A DNA stretch of 64,000 nt from Bacillus sp. FJAT-42376 (GCF_003816055.1 NZ_CP033906.1:3224001-3288000); one strand, 5' to 3'. Numbered from the stretch's first letter, positions 34,339-44,768 are shown. Numbers and translations are program-made. Notes: generated by a model from the sequence alone, not told the origin.

Positions 34339-34351
34339 TTATTTTAGAAAT

Positions 34352-35917
34352 TTACCATTTAAGTCCATTTGAATTATTCGGATCCTCTACAACAATGGTT
34401 CCGGCAGCATTCAATTGAGTTTGACCATCTTTAACTACTGCTTCGATTGAATCAAAACCTTGTGTAATGCCAGTTGCCTTGAACAAACCATTTTCAATAG
34501 ACAGCTTAAATGCATTTGTCGGTCCTTTTTTCATGCTTTCAATATATTGGTTCGTTGCATCAAGTGGATCAAATTTAAGGTAAGAATTTAAAACAACTGT
34601 TTCGCCTACATTAATTTTAATCGGGGCAAAGACTACACCTTTAACAGGGATTTCGGTTACGGTTATTGTTACTTTTTGGTTAAGTGTAAAATCTCCTCCA
34701 TTAAAGACAATCTCAAAGTCTATCGGATAGGTCCCGCTTTTATTAAATGATAGCGGCAGCGTGTAATTAAGCTGACTTGGATTAGGCTTCGGGTTATACT
34801 CAATTGTTGGCAGAGTCATTTTGTACTGGCCATTTGATAGCTTTGTTGCTTGTGAGTTTTGCTTCAGCGATGCCCCCTCCGGTAAATTGAACAATACGTA
34901 TCCGTTTGATAAGACTGGTTTTGTAGAAGAGATATTTTTTGAAATCGTCTGGAAAATATCTACGATATCACTATTTACTGCATTATTTGCCTGACCTTTG
35001 GTGGCTAAAGATATATCCTCCAATAAGTCCATATCAATTTGGGCTCCGTTTTTTGCATCTCCAAATCCTATAGAATTAATGACTACTCCATTATTCCCAA
35101 GTAACTGAGACTGTTCCTTAATATGACTAAGGATATCTGCTTGAACCGAACTGTAATCTCTGTATTGATAGTATTCCTTATTATTATGAATAACACTTAC
35201 TAATCCGTATGATTTGGAGTTTGAATCAAAATAGAGCCTTTTCATTCCCGTGATATACTGATCGTCCCGAAACCATAGGATGTTCCTGGAGAATACATCA
35301 TTTACGGTCATAACTTTTTCTGAATTGGTAGGCTTACCATCCGTCATAAATATTATATATTGTTTTCGGTTTGGGGAATCCTTTCCCTGTTCCAAAATCA
35401 ATCTCGCCTTCTCAAGGGAGTTGGTGTAGTTCGTTCCACCTGCCGCTTGCATAGCTGTAACTTTAGTCGTTATTCCAGCTGTGTTAGAGTTCAAAACAAA
35501 TTGGGAGTTACCATCACTGACTCCGGAATCAAATGCGACAAGAGCGAAACGGTCTTTGATTGTTCTGCTGCTGTTATTCTCGTTAAAAGTAGCAAGTGCT
35601 GCTGCCATAGCATCTTTTGCATGGAGCATTTTCGACTTGCCGTTAACAAGTTCATTCATCGAACCGGACTTATCGAAAACAAAGACTACATCAATAGGCG
35701 GTCTCTCCGTCTTCGGAGCTTCTCCTTTAGGAGTTACTGTTATTAGAATAGAAGAAGATGCATCTGCACCAAAACCAATTTGTGTCTTATCCGGACTAGC
35801 ACTCACCGAAGACTCAATTGATATGCCAGCTTCAGCAGAGGCAAATTGACTAGGTAATATGAATTGCAGAGTAACCAGCGACATTAGTAGTATAGCGGCA
35901 AATATCCGTTTGATCAT
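34352..35917 (-). CDS. Secreted von Willebrand factor A domain protein
   Basis: The 521-residue protein has a Sec signal peptide (IFAAILLMSLVTLQFILPSQFASA, then EA). A vWA domain at about 75-330 has an intact MIDAS (DKSGSMNE, later the TDGKP aspartate). Beta-sandwich and Ig-like regions follow, with no LPXTG or membrane anchor. vWA domains act in adhesion, as in PilY1 and streptococcal pilus-tip subunits. It sits between the minor pilins and the diguanylate cyclase and may be a pilus-associated adhesin (inference). RBS AGGAGGGG precedes ATG. Confidence 0.85.
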   Translation of the reverse strand: MIKRIFAAILLMSLVTLQFILPSQFASAEAGISIESSVSASPDKTQIGFGADASSSILITVTPKGEAPKTERPPIDVVFVFDKSGSMNELVNGKSKMLHAKDAMAAALATFNENNSSRTIKDRFALVAFDSGVSDGNSQFVLNSNTAGITTKVTAMQAAGGTNYTNSLEKARLILEQGKDSPNRKQYIIFMTDGKPTNSEKVMTVNDVFSRNILWFRDDQYITGMKRLYFDSNSKSYGLVSVIHNNKEYYQYRDYSSVQADILSHIKEQSQLLGNNGVVINSIGFGDAKNGAQIDMDLLEDISLATKGQANNAVNSDIVDIFQTISKNISSTKPVLSNGYVLFNLPEGASLKQNSQATKLSNGQYKMTLPTIEYNPKPNPSQLNYTLPLSFNKSGTYPIDFEIVFNGGDFTLNQKVTITVTEIPVKGVVFAPIKINVGETVVLNSYLKFDPLDATNQYIESMKKGPTNAFKLSIENGLFKATGITQGFDSIEAVVKDGQTQLNAAGTIVVEDPNNSNGLKW

Positions 35918-35983
35918 TGGAATGCCCCTCCTATAGACTCATAAAATATGTAATTCTTTGTCTTAACAATCATATTATACCAA

Positions 35984-35989
35984 ATTTCC
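35984..35989 (-). promoter_or_regulatory. vWA gene -10 element
   Basis: TGGTATAAT, an extended -10, lies 67 nt upstream of the vWA start on the minus strand. The -35 is weak. Confidence 0.55.
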
Positions 35990-36045
35990 AAAGTAAAATA
36001 ATCTATTTTTCCTATAGCCGGCACATTATTTTTTCGACAAAAAAA

Positions 36046-36063
36046 CCAGTCTCTCGAGACCGG
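36046..36063 (-). terminator. Terminator after the diguanylate cyclase
   Basis: On the minus strand CCGGTCTC pairs with GAGACTGG (one G-U pair) and runs into TTTTTTTG, 10 bp past the stop. Confidence 0.9.
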
Positions 36064-36073
36064 CTGTTTTTGC

Positions 36074-37783
36074 TTATTTTGTATATCCTGCCACTCTGTT
36101 TCTGCCTGCCTGTTTTGCGCCCGTATACATCGCCCTGTCTGCGTGGCGGACAAGGGAGAGAGGATCTTCCGCATCATACGGTGCTTCCGCGATGCCCAGG
36201 CTAGCTGTAATGAACAATTGCTGTCTGGATTTCCCTTCCAAGTCCTGCTCAACGAGAAATGGCTTGCCTGCTATTTCATTCCGGAGCCCTTCGGCCAGAG
36301 CCAAGGCTGCATTCCGGTCGATTTCAGGCAGAAGAATAACAAACTCTTCTCCGCCGTATCTCGCTGTCACTCCTTTGTTCCCGACAAATTTCTCCAGTCT
36401 CCGAGCCAGCTCAATCAGCACTTCATTTCCTGATTGGTGCCCGTATGTATCATTGATTCTCTTAAAATGGTCAAGATCCAAAAGAATAAGAGAAAGCCGG
36501 GAAAGAGACCCTTCTTTTATCCGCTGAAATTCTCTCTCCAGTTCCTCTTCCATAAATCTAAAATTATATAAACCGGTGAGGGAGCAGCGTATCGATTGTT
36601 TAACCGTTTCTTCATGATAGCGGGCATTTTCAATCGCTACGGCAAGATGGGCGATGAGCAGGTTTACAATCATCAGCTGATGGTTTTCGAATTTCCTTCT
36701 TTTATTGGAAGCGAGCAGGACCACACCCACTACTTTCTGATGCCTGAATATAGGGAATGCCATCATGCTTTGGGCTGCCGGCGGAATATATTTGCTTAAG
36801 TGCTGCCACTGTGTGCGCTTATGAAAGAGAAAGGTTTTTTTTCTTGCAAAAACATAGCCGCTGATCCCTTCGGTTATCGGCACCGTCTGTTCAGGAGATT
36901 CCTGCGGTTTGCCATTCTCCATTTTCCGTATGATTTTAAGAGAAGCATCATCTACGACGTCCACAATATACGCATAATCCACCTGAATCATGGCTGCTGT
37001 TTTTTCTAAAAATACATCGAGAACATCGTCTACCTTTAATTTTTCCGTCAGCTGATACCCGACTTCGCTTGCCTTCTGAAGGTAAACATTAATATGCTTC
37101 GCCGCATAGTAATGATTTAGCATAATTGAAGTCAGCACTGTCGGCAGTCCGACATAGAAAAGAGCCATGTTTCCCATCTGCCCGTAAAGCACATAGAGAA
37201 TGAGCCCGAACGGTGAGACGATGCTCGCAGCAAAAGCCTCCCAAAGCAGATCCTTTGAAAACAGCGGGGATTTTCTCTTATATATATATCTCCAGACGAT
37301 ATTATTCAGGATAATCTGATTAACAAACAGGGAGACCAAAATATAAATTATAATTTGAGCGATAAAAAGAAATGAAAGGTTTTGTGCCCCGTGGCCTCCC
37401 CCGAGCAGTTCATAAACTGCGCCGCTTACGAGAGAAATGATCATAAACATTAAGAAATTGACCGGATAACGGTATAAATCTTTCCAGCCGATTCGAAGCT
37501 TGATCATTAGTACGATCATAGACAGCTGGACAAGGATCATTTCAGCAAATAATCCAAAGTACAAAAATACTGCCAGGGAAACGCCCTCTACAAAAAATAC
37601 CGGTGTTCCGTTCACGACAATGGGCATGAGCGCAACCGCGCACATAAGGAGGAGGAACAGGCCCAGGTCCTGTATGGATTTCTCTGACAGGTCAGGAGGC
37701 CAAAGCTGATACGTCATGTACAAAATAATTGGCGAAACAATAGCCCAAGATATCCACAATAGTGTTTGCTGACGCTTATCCAA
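36074..37783 (-). CDS. Membrane GAF-GGDEF diguanylate cyclase
   Basis: The 569-residue protein has about seven N-terminal membrane helices (to about 215), a GAF domain (about 245-395) and a C-terminal GGDEF domain with active-site GGEEF at 477-481 and LDLDHFKRINDTYGH upstream. The RxxD inhibitory I-site expected five residues before GGEEF is absent (NKGV). It should make c-di-GMP from GTP without I-site product inhibition. It stands beside a pilus locus whose PilB has an MshEN-like domain, suggesting local control of pili; that link is inference. Confidence 0.92.
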   Translation of the reverse strand: MDKRQQTLLWISWAIVSPIILYMTYQLWPPDLSEKSIQDLGLFLLLMCAVALMPIVVNGTPVFFVEGVSLAVFLYFGLFAEMILVQLSMIVLMIKLRIGWKDLYRYPVNFLMFMIISLVSGAVYELLGGGHGAQNLSFLFIAQIIIYILVSLFVNQIILNNIVWRYIYKRKSPLFSKDLLWEAFAASIVSPFGLILYVLYGQMGNMALFYVGLPTVLTSIMLNHYYAAKHINVYLQKASEVGYQLTEKLKVDDVLDVFLEKTAAMIQVDYAYIVDVVDDASLKIIRKMENGKPQESPEQTVPITEGISGYVFARKKTFLFHKRTQWQHLSKYIPPAAQSMMAFPIFRHQKVVGVVLLASNKRRKFENHQLMIVNLLIAHLAVAIENARYHEETVKQSIRCSLTGLYNFRFMEEELEREFQRIKEGSLSRLSLILLDLDHFKRINDTYGHQSGNEVLIELARRLEKFVGNKGVTARYGGEEFVILLPEIDRNAALALAEGLRNEIAGKPFLVEQDLEGKSRQQLFITASLGIAEAPYDAEDPLSLVRHADRAMYTGAKQAGRNRVAGYTK

Positions 37784-37868
37784 ATTGGCCTCTCCTTCCC
37801 AAGTCTCGATTATCTCTATATTTTAGCAAATTTTCAGACGTTTGTGTGAACTTTTTAGGTCTATCCGC

Positions 37869-39179
37869 CTAAAAATTTCTTTTTGTTTCCAATAACACCT
37901 GTCGAATTTGAGAAATAAAGTATAAAGAACCGCATACAACAAGCATGTCCCCGTTTCCAAGCTCTTCCGGGAACTGGCGGATAAACGTTTTCCAGTCGGG
38001 TGCTATTTGCTTATTTTCAGCACGGGAGACGTTATACAACACGGAAGCACTTGCAGCACGCGGAAAATCAAATTCTGTAAGATAGATGGAATCAGCTGCT
38101 TTTTCCAGTTCATGCAGCATGCCGCTGTAATCTTTGTCCTCAAGGGCTGTGAATAGCATGTGGACTTTTTTCCCTGCTCCATGGATCCGGATGGTTTGAG
38201 ACAAGCTTTGTGCCCCTTCCAGATTATGGGCTCCGTCCAATACAATGAGCGGGCTGCGGCTGATGATTTCATATCTCCCGCTCCAGCTCGCCTTGTGAAG
38301 ACCTGTTCTAATCGCTGCATCTGTTATTTGAACCGTTCCCCGCTTTTTAAGCAGGTTCAGGGAAATGACAGCGAGAGAAGCATTCACCGTCTGATGGGCT
38401 CCGTACATGCTGATTTGCAAATCTCGCCAGTGGTCGGCGCCTGCCGTAAGGGAGAACGTTTCCCCTTCTGAATGCGGCTTGAGGTAATCAATTTTAAAAT
38501 CCTCCCGGTAAACATACAGTTCGGCATTCATGGCGGATGCTTTGCTCCGGATCTGCGAGAGCCCTTTTCCGGCTTCGACAGCTGTGACAGCCGGAGTCTC
38601 CCATTTAATAATTCCGGCTTTTTCTGCCGCGATTTCTTCTAAGGTATCCCCAAGAATGTTCATATGGTCATACCCTGTATTTGTAATAATCGAAAGGATC
38701 GGTTCAGCGATATTGGTGGAATCCAATCTGCCCCCAAGCCCTGTCTCAAGCAAGACAAAATCAGGTTGGTTCTGTACCCCGAAATAATAAAACGCCATGG
38801 CTGTAATGATTTCAAATTCAGTGGGAGCTTCCCCTGTTTCTGCTTCAACTGCTTCAGCCACCGGCTTCAGCACGTTTGCAAGCGCGATAAGATCTGTGCT
38901 GCTGATTGGATTCCCGTTCATGCTGATCCGCTCGTTGAAGGTTTCCAGATAAGGAGAGGTAAAGGTCCCTACTTTATAGCCCGCTTCATTTAGCATCGAT
39001 CTTAAATAAGAAACGGTTGATCCCTTTCCGTTTGTTCCGGCTATGTGGATCGTCTTAATGTTCGTGTGCGGGTTTCCCAGCTTTTCCATCATTCCGTTCA
39101 TCCGGCCAAGTCCGGGTTTTATCCCGAATCTCAATCGGGAGTGAATCCAGTCGAGTGTTTCTTCATATGTTCCAAGCAT
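37869..39179 (-). CDS. folC: Folylpolyglutamate synthase/dihydrofolate synthase FolC
   Basis: The 436-residue Mur-ligase-fold enzyme has the P-loop HIAGTNGKGSTVS (about residue 43), TSPYLETFNERI and LLETGLGGRLDSTN. It adds glutamate to folates and makes dihydrofolate. ATG 39179 follows GAGGTGG at 6 nt and gives the usual start MLGTYEETLDWIHSRLRFGIKPG. It is downstream of valS with a terminator between. Confidence 0.96.
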   Translation of the reverse strand: MLGTYEETLDWIHSRLRFGIKPGLGRMNGMMEKLGNPHTNIKTIHIAGTNGKGSTVSYLRSMLNEAGYKVGTFTSPYLETFNERISMNGNPISSTDLIALANVLKPVAEAVEAETGEAPTEFEIITAMAFYYFGVQNQPDFVLLETGLGGRLDSTNIAEPILSIITNTGYDHMNILGDTLEEIAAEKAGIIKWETPAVTAVEAGKGLSQIRSKASAMNAELYVYREDFKIDYLKPHSEGETFSLTAGADHWRDLQISMYGAHQTVNASLAVISLNLLKKRGTVQITDAAIRTGLHKASWSGRYEIISRSPLIVLDGAHNLEGAQSLSQTIRIHGAGKKVHMLFTALEDKDYSGMLHELEKAADSIYLTEFDFPRAASASVLYNVSRAENKQIAPDWKTFIRQFPEELGNGDMLVVCGSLYFISQIRQVLLETKRNF

Positions 39180-39208
39180 TTTTTTCCACCTCACTAAGAT
39201 AAAAAAGC

Positions 39209-39235
39209 AGGTGACCATCTTCGAGATGATCACCT
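39209..39235 (-). terminator. Terminator after valS
   Basis: On the minus strand AGGTGATCATCT, loop CGA and AGATGGTCACCT (one G-U pair) are followed by GCTTTTTTATC. It lies 8 bp past the valS stop, with folC just downstream. Confidence 0.9.
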
Positions 39236-39242
39236 AAAAACA

Positions 39243-41888
39243 TCAGCCTTTTAATTCAGCAATTCTCGCTGTTACAGAATCGCGTTTCTCCACGTATTCT
39301 GTCTCTTTCGCGCGCTCTTCTTCAATCACCTTTTCAGGCGCTTTTTTCACGAATCCTTCATTTCCAAGTTTCTTTTGAACGCGTTCTACTTCCTTGTTCC
39401 ATTTTTCCAGTTCTTTTTCCAGGCGCTTGATTTCTTCTTCCATGTTAATGAGGCCTTCAAGCGGAAGAATGAGTTCTGCCCCCGTCACTACTGCTGTCAT
39501 CGCCTTATCCTCGGAAGGCAAATCTGTGCCAATTTCAAGCGAACTCGGGTTGCAGAACCGTTCCAGGTAGGAGCGGTTGTTTTCAAGCTGATGTGTAACT
39601 TCTTCTTGTTTCGTTTTGATTTTCAGCTGAATTTTTTTACTCATCGGGGTATTCACTTCCGCCCGGATGTTCCGGACTGAACGGATAATTTCCATTAATA
39701 GCTTCATATCGCTTGCTGCCTGCTCATTGCCAAGCTCAGGCTTAACTTCAGGCCATGAAGCAACGGTGATGGATTCCCCTTCGTGAGGAAGACTCTGCCA
39801 GATCTCTTCTGTAATAAACGGCATAATTGGATGAAGCAGCCTTAATGTATTGTCCAGCACGTATGCAAGGATGGAGCGTGTCGTGTGTTTCGCCGCCTCA
39901 TCTTCTCCGTACAGCGGGATTTTTGCCATTTCGATATACCAGTCACAGAAGTCATCCCAAATGAAGTTATAAAGGACACGGCCCACTTCTCCAAATTCAT
40001 AGCGGTCGGCAAGCTTTGTCACTTGTTCAATCGTTTCGTTCAAGCGGGTTAAAATCCACTGATCTGCGACTGATTTTTTTCCGGACAAATCGATTTGTTC
40101 AAACGTTAGTCCGTCCATATTCATTAAGGCAAAACGTGAAGCATTCCAAATTTTATTCGCAAAGTTCCACGTAGACTCTACTTTTTCAAAGCTAAAGCGC
40201 AGATCCTGACCCGGAGAGCTGCCTGTCGCAAGGAAATAGCGCAGAGAGTCGGCGCCATACTGATCGATGACTTCCATTGGGTCAACCCCATTGCCAAGTG
40301 ATTTACTCATTTTGCGTCCCTGATCATCTCTAACCAGTCCATGGATCAGTACATCATCGAATGGACGCTTTCCGGTAAATTCAAGACCCTGGAAAATCAT
40401 ACGCGAAACCCAGAAGAAGATAATATCATAGCCTGTCACCAATACGTCTGTCGGATAAAAACGCTGATAGTCAATGGACTCTGTATCCGGCCACCCCATT
40501 GTGGAGAACGGCCAGAGGGCGGAACTAAACCATGTATCCAGGACGTCCTCATCCTGCTTCCAGTTTTCGGGATCGATTGGCGGCTCATGTCCTACGTGAA
40601 CTTCACCTGTTTCATTATGATACCAGGCCGGGATTCGGTGGCCCCACCATAGCTGTCTTGAAATACACCAGTCACGGATATTTTCCATCCAGTGCAGGTA
40701 TGTTTTTTCAAACCGCTCTGGAACGAAATTGACTTTTTCGTCAGAGGATTGAAGATCAACTGCTGCGTCAGCCAGAGGCTGCATTTTTACAAACCATTGA
40801 GTAGAAAGATAAGGCTCTACTACGGCGCCGCTCCGTTCACTGTGTCCAACAGAGTGCGGATGGTCTTCGATATTGAAAAGGACACCATCCTCCTGCAGAT
40901 CCTTCACAATCTGCTTGCGGCATGCAAAGCGATCCATTCCTTCATATTTGCCGGCTTTGTCATTCATCGTTCCATCTTCGTTCATGACGAGAATACGAGG
41001 CAGATGGTGGCGGTTACCGATTTCAAAATCGTTCGGATCATGAGCTGGCGTAATCTTAACCGCACCCGATCCAAACTCCATATCTACATAGTCATCCGCT
41101 ACGATCGGAATTTCTCTGCCGGTAATCGGGAGAGTCACCATTTTACCGATCAGGTGCCTGTAGCGTTCGTCTTCAGGGTGAACCGCTACCGCTGTATCCC
41201 CAAGCATCGTTTCAGGACGGGTTGTCGCAATTTCGATATGCCCTGACCCGTCTGTGAGCGGATAGCGCATGTGATAGAACGCACCCTGTACATCTTTATA
41301 AATAACCTCAATATCAGACAAGGCGGTTTTCGTTGCCGGATCCCAGTTAATGATGTACTCGCCGCGGTAGATCAGTCCTTTGTTGTAAAGCGTGACAAAT
41401 ACTTCCCTGACAGCTTTTGAAAGTCCCTCATCCAGTGTGAAGCGCTCACGGGAGTAGTCCAGTCCAAGACCAAGCTTTGACCACTGCTCGCGGATGTGGG
41501 AGGCATACTCCTCTTTCCACTTCCAAGTTTCTTCAACAAATGCTTCACGCCCGAGATCATAGCGCGATTTCCCCTCTTCACGCAGCTTGGCTTCTACTTT
41601 TGCCTGTGTCGCAATACCCGCATGGTCCATTCCCGGAAGCCAAAGCACATCAAATCCCTGCATCCGCTTCATGCGGGTCAGGATATCCTGCAGCGTTGTA
41701 TCCCAGGCATGACCCAAGTGAAGCTTTCCTGTTACGTTTGGCGGGGGAATGACAATGGTATAGGGCTGTTTTTCCTGATCATTCTCTGCTTCGAAATATT
41801 TTCCGTCCAGCCAGAATTGGTATCGGTTCTGTTCAACGGCTTTTGGATCATATTTGGTCGGCAGGTTGGGCTGCTGATTATCGGTCAT
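39243..41888 (-). CDS. valS: Valyl-tRNA synthetase
   Basis: The 881-residue class I synthetase has the HIGH box [27 protein letters not shown], the CP1 editing domain ([19 protein letters not shown]) and a C-terminal coiled coil (about 815-880). It charges tRNA-Val and edits Thr. A T-box leader precedes it. Length is normal for Bacillus. Confidence 0.98.
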   Translation of the reverse strand: MTDNQQPNLPTKYDPKAVEQNRYQFWLDGKYFEAENDQEKQPYTIVIPPPNVTGKLHLGHAWDTTLQDILTRMKRMQGFDVLWLPGMDHAGIATQAKVEAKLREEGKSRYDLGREAFVEETWKWKEEYASHIREQWSKLGLGLDYSRERFTLDEGLSKAVREVFVTLYNKGLIYRGEYIINWDPATKTALSDIEVIYKDVQGAFYHMRYPLTDGSGHIEIATTRPETMLGDTAVAVHPEDERYRHLIGKMVTLPITGREIPIVADDYVDMEFGSGAVKITPAHDPNDFEIGNRHHLPRILVMNEDGTMNDKAGKYEGMDRFACRKQIVKDLQEDGVLFNIEDHPHSVGHSERSGAVVEPYLSTQWFVKMQPLADAAVDLQSSDEKVNFVPERFEKTYLHWMENIRDWCISRQLWWGHRIPAWYHNETGEVHVGHEPPIDPENWKQDEDVLDTWFSSALWPFSTMGWPDTESIDYQRFYPTDVLVTGYDIIFFWVSRMIFQGLEFTGKRPFDDVLIHGLVRDDQGRKMSKSLGNGVDPMEVIDQYGADSLRYFLATGSSPGQDLRFSFEKVESTWNFANKIWNASRFALMNMDGLTFEQIDLSGKKSVADQWILTRLNETIEQVTKLADRYEFGEVGRVLYNFIWDDFCDWYIEMAKIPLYGEDEAAKHTTRSILAYVLDNTLRLLHPIMPFITEEIWQSLPHEGESITVASWPEVKPELGNEQAASDMKLLMEIIRSVRNIRAEVNTPMSKKIQLKIKTKQEEVTHQLENNRSYLERFCNPSSLEIGTDLPSEDKAMTAVVTGAELILPLEGLINMEEEIKRLEKELEKWNKEVERVQKKLGNEGFVKKAPEKVIEEERAKETEYVEKRDSVTARIAELKG

Positions 41889-42186
41889 TTCCGTTTCCTC
41901 CTAAAAATAGACAAAATAAATACTCCTCCCATCCAAAAGGACGAAAGGAGCTGATTTCGCGGTACCACCTTTTTTCATGGGAAAATAAAGCACATCCCAT
42001 GCTCTTAAATGTGTTAACGGCCTGCGCCGGTTTTCCCTACTTAAACGTTCAGGAAAACTGCTAAAGGGCGACCTTCCAGTTCCGCCATCCTGAGAAATCT
42101 TTCAGCAGATGATTTCCCTCTCTTTAGGTGCGGTGCGCCTGTACTCTTCCCTATCCTTGCATTTCAACATATTTTTTTATCGTTCT
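41889..42186 (-). promoter_or_regulatory. T-box riboswitch of valS
   Basis: The minus strand carries the T-box core AAGGTGGTACCGCGAAA (41971-41955) and a distal stem-I loop-like GGATGGCGGAAC upstream. Next is an intrinsic terminator (CTCCTTTCGTCC/GGATGGGAGGAG, then TATTTATTTTG), followed by the valS ribosome site. Uncharged tRNA-Val would stabilise the antiterminator. I could not assign the Val specifier codon with confidence. Confidence 0.92.
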
Positions 42187-42193
42187 AGTCATA

Positions 42194-42223
42194 ATAGTAT
42201 TATAAAAATGTTTTTTTCGTCAA
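42194..42223 (-). promoter_or_regulatory. valS promoter
   Basis: TTGACG (42223-42218), an 18-nt A/T spacer and TACTAT (42199-42194) stand just upstream of the T-box leader. Confidence 0.7.
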
Positions 42224-42324
42224 CATCTTCCCCGTTTTTTCTTAAATTTATACAGGATGAAAGGAACGCACAGCCGGGGCTTATGTACATAAACTGATTA
42301 TAACTCAAAGAGAGGTGAATACCA

Positions 42325-42516
42325 ATGCGAAAACGATTTAATTCCTACACTGTGCCTCCCTGGGTTAAAGAACTCAAGGTAACAGCTGTTCAGTTCATCA
42401 TTCCCATCACTGTTTTTCAGGGAATCCGGACTCTCCTCTTCCCTACCGGCTTTGACGTCCTTCTTCTCGCCGCCCTCATCTTCCTCGCTTTAGCCTTTCA
42501 CATGGGATGGCTGTAG
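42325..42516 (+). CDS. Small conserved membrane protein
   Basis: The 63-residue protein has a polar start (MRKRFNSYTVPPWVKELK) and two hydrophobic segments (about 18-36 and 44-60). A strong AGAGAGGTG site lies upstream of ATG 42325. No function is known to me. It is the only plus-strand gene between valS and ysxE. Confidence 0.7.
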   Translation: MRKRFNSYTVPPWVKELKVTAVQFIIPITVFQGIRTLLFPTGFDVLLLAALIFLALAFHMGWL

Positions 42517-42536
42517 GCGCAAAAAAGAGGGATTTC

Positions 42537-43553
42537 TCATCCCTCCGTTTGTGCCTCAGCTTTTTTCTTATTTTCTATATCGACCAGCCGCATTACAAAG
42601 TATTCATTGTTTTTAAAGTACCAGTATGCTTTAATCAATTCCTTATTTTCCTGCAGCTGGGACGGGCGGTTTCTTTGGTTTTCCCGGGAAAGGACAGCCC
42701 GGTAGAGCGCTTCAGGATAAGCTAAATAGCTGATAAAAAGAGGCATTTCCTCCTTAGTAAACGGGAAATCCTTCTGATAGGTATAAAACCAGTCCACACA
42801 CTCCTCGCACCGGATTGGATACGTGTTGAACGTTTTATAATAAAACTGCAAAAGGTCATTCATCGGCGGTGCACGGTGGGCCTTTTCAAAATTAATTAAA
42901 TAGCTTTTTTCACTGGAGTCATAAACGACGTGCTGAACAGAAAGACTGCCGTGTATAAAGGACGTTCGGGCTGTCTCTTTTTCTTTCATTGCCTCGTTCC
43001 ATTCCTCCAGTTTTTCAATCGCAAAATCGGTTGCCCTTGCCGTTTCTGTAAAATAGGTAACGGCCTGCAGCTCAAAAGGTGAGAGATACCATTGCTTTTC
43101 ACACTTTTCCACATAGGTTTCATAGGCATTTTTTTGATCTTCCCAGCTTTTTTTGATTGCCTCAAAGCTCGCTTCCGCTTCGCCGCCTTTTAATTTCACT
43201 TCATTGACCGTTTGCCTGTGAAGTTTCGCTGCTTCTTTAAATAAATAATCGTGCCTTGCACTCCGTTCATCAGACTGTGAATCCGGCAGCCACGGCATTA
43301 AATAATACATACCCTGGCTTCCTGCTGTAACGAGCTGATTATTCATATTCCGGTAAATGGGAACAAGACTTGTATAGCCGGATTCATAAACAGAACGAAC
43401 CCGGTCTGCAAACTGTCCGGACCTCGAAGATCTCAGCGACTTGAGCGCAAACGTTCCCTGCGGGGAGTAAACTTTAACAAGCCTTGGACTGTGCTGCTCT
43501 GCAAACTCTAATTTCACCTGATACTGGTCAAGAATTGCCTGAAAATCCTCCAT
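42537..43553 (-). CDS. ysxE: Spore coat protein YsxE (CotS/kinase-like family)
   Basis: The 338-residue protein has an aminoglycoside-phosphotransferase-like fold: FALKSLRSSR (lysine region), FIHGSLSVQHVVYD (degenerate HGDxxxxN loop, with Ser for Asp) and LINFEKAHRAPP (Glu for the DFG-like Asp). YsxE is a SpoVID-dependent coat protein in B. subtilis. The degenerate catalytic residues suggest a structural rather than enzymatic role. It follows spoVID. Confidence 0.92.
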   Translation of the reverse strand: MEDFQAILDQYQVKLEFAEQHSPRLVKVYSPQGTFALKSLRSSRSGQFADRVRSVYESGYTSLVPIYRNMNNQLVTAGSQGMYYLMPWLPDSQSDERSARHDYLFKEAAKLHRQTVNEVKLKGGEAEASFEAIKKSWEDQKNAYETYVEKCEKQWYLSPFELQAVTYFTETARATDFAIEKLEEWNEAMKEKETARTSFIHGSLSVQHVVYDSSEKSYLINFEKAHRAPPMNDLLQFYYKTFNTYPIRCEECVDWFYTYQKDFPFTKEEMPLFISYLAYPEALYRAVLSRENQRNRPSQLQENKELIKAYWYFKNNEYFVMRLVDIENKKKAEAQTEG

Positions 43554-43614
43554 GTTATTTCACCACTTGTTTGTTTTATGATAAGCTCTGTTACACTTGG
43601 CTGTTGATTGCAGC

Positions 43615-43735
43615 TAGCAGTCGCTCGCTTATCCTTGGGCGGTGAGCCTCTCCCTGCCTTCGCCACTGCGTCCCGCTGCTCTAAGCAGGAGTCCCACGCC
43701 TTCCGCTTCAATCAGCAGCATGCTTCAACATAGCC
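43615..43735. repeat. Possible copy of an intergenic repeat
   Basis: The 228-bp gap between ysxE and spoVID contains GC-rich sequence with CGCTCGCTTA, GAGCCTC and GCAGGAGTCCCACGCCTTCC, all recalling intergenic repeats common in Bacillaceae. A related stretch in opposite orientation is at 56870-56990. No coding potential is seen. Confidence 0.4.
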
Positions 43736-43748
43736 TGATGATAAAAAA

Positions 43749-43770
43749 AAAGCTGAGCGCCCTCAGCTTT
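43749..43770 (-). terminator. Terminator after spoVID
   Basis: On the minus strand AAAGCTGAG, loop GGCG and CTCAGCTTT are followed by TTTTTT, 12 bp past the spoVID stop. Confidence 0.92.
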
Positions 43771-43781
43771 CTTATAGACCT

Positions 43782-44768
43782 TTACTTGCTGCCGGCGTAT
43801 TGGGGAATATAAAGAGTTTGCCCCTCATATACCTCTTTATCTGCTGCCAGATGGTTCACTCTGATTAATTGCTGGGCGGATAGCGCATAGCGGTCACAAA
43901 TTGAATCAATCGTTTCCCCCTGCTGCACGATACAAATCTTAAGCCTTGTCAGCTCTTCCTCTTCTTCGCGTCCAAATAATTTTGTAAGCAGCAGAGAATT
44001 TTCGCTCTGTCCGGCTGCTGTATCCTGTTTGTCTCTCGCATCCTGTTTTGCCGGGGATGGTTCTTCTTTTACTGCTTGATACAGCGGTTCAATTTCCTGA
44101 TAATCAGAGGACTGCTTTCGCACTTCAACTTCGATTTCCGGATACACTTCATCCGTCTCCTCTTCAATCAGAGCCTGAGTCTCTCCTCTAAAAGCATAAA
44201 GCTCCTGAAATGCTTCCTCTTTTTCTTCTTCTGTCCGCACTTCCTCGGTATAATCGGCTTCCCCCTGATAGACAGCTTCAGATGTCTCTTCCTGTATATC
44301 CTCTATTTCCTGGATTTCCTGTTCCTCTTCCTGCTCTCTGCTATTTTCACCTATCCCTGTGATGGACAGGTCCGCATAAAGCTTTAAGCATGTCGATTCC
44401 GGCAGATCATAATCAAACGAATCAATGGAAACATATACTTCTTCCAGTTTATCGATTCTGTTTTTAGGGATCGTGATATCCACGGGAAAACGGTGGATAA
44501 GTTCGTGGGTCCCATCTTCCCGCACATTTACTTCATTCACATATCGGGCAGCGGAAAATTCGAATTCTTTTTCTTCATTCTCAGGATTGAGAACAGGATT
44601 GTATTCTCCCGTCAAGCAAAGAGCTCCTCTTATGGAAACATATTGATCATGCTCTTCAATTGCTATATTCGGATCCAGGGAAATCGATAGTAATTCAAAT
44701 ACTTCCTGTCCTTTTTGAAACCATACAGACTCTTCTACAGAAAAGCGCAACGCCGCATCCTGTGACAA
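43782..44768 (-). CDS. spoVID: Spore coat encasement protein SpoVID (LysM)
   Basis: The 328-residue protein has the conserved N domain (LRFSVEESVWFQKGQEVFELLSISLDP), an acidic middle (about 150-260) and a C-terminal LysM domain (VQQGETIDSICDRYALSAQQLIRVNHL). SpoVID drives coat encasement with SafA. The start is TTG 44768, 8 nt after GGGAGG, matching the B. subtilis N terminus; longer starts are artefacts. It is much shorter than B. subtilis SpoVID (about 575 aa) because the acidic middle is reduced. Confidence 0.94.
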   Translation of the reverse strand: MSQDAALRFSVEESVWFQKGQEVFELLSISLDPNIAIEEHDQYVSIRGALCLTGEYNPVLNPENEEKEFEFSAARYVNEVNVREDGTHELIHRFPVDITIPKNRIDKLEEVYVSIDSFDYDLPESTCLKLYADLSITGIGENSREQEEEQEIQEIEDIQEETSEAVYQGEADYTEEVRTEEEKEEAFQELYAFRGETQALIEEETDEVYPEIEVEVRKQSSDYQEIEPLYQAVKEEPSPAKQDARDKQDTAAGQSENSLLLTKLFGREEEEELTRLKICIVQQGETIDSICDRYALSAQQLIRVNHLAADKEVYEGQTLYIPQYAGSK

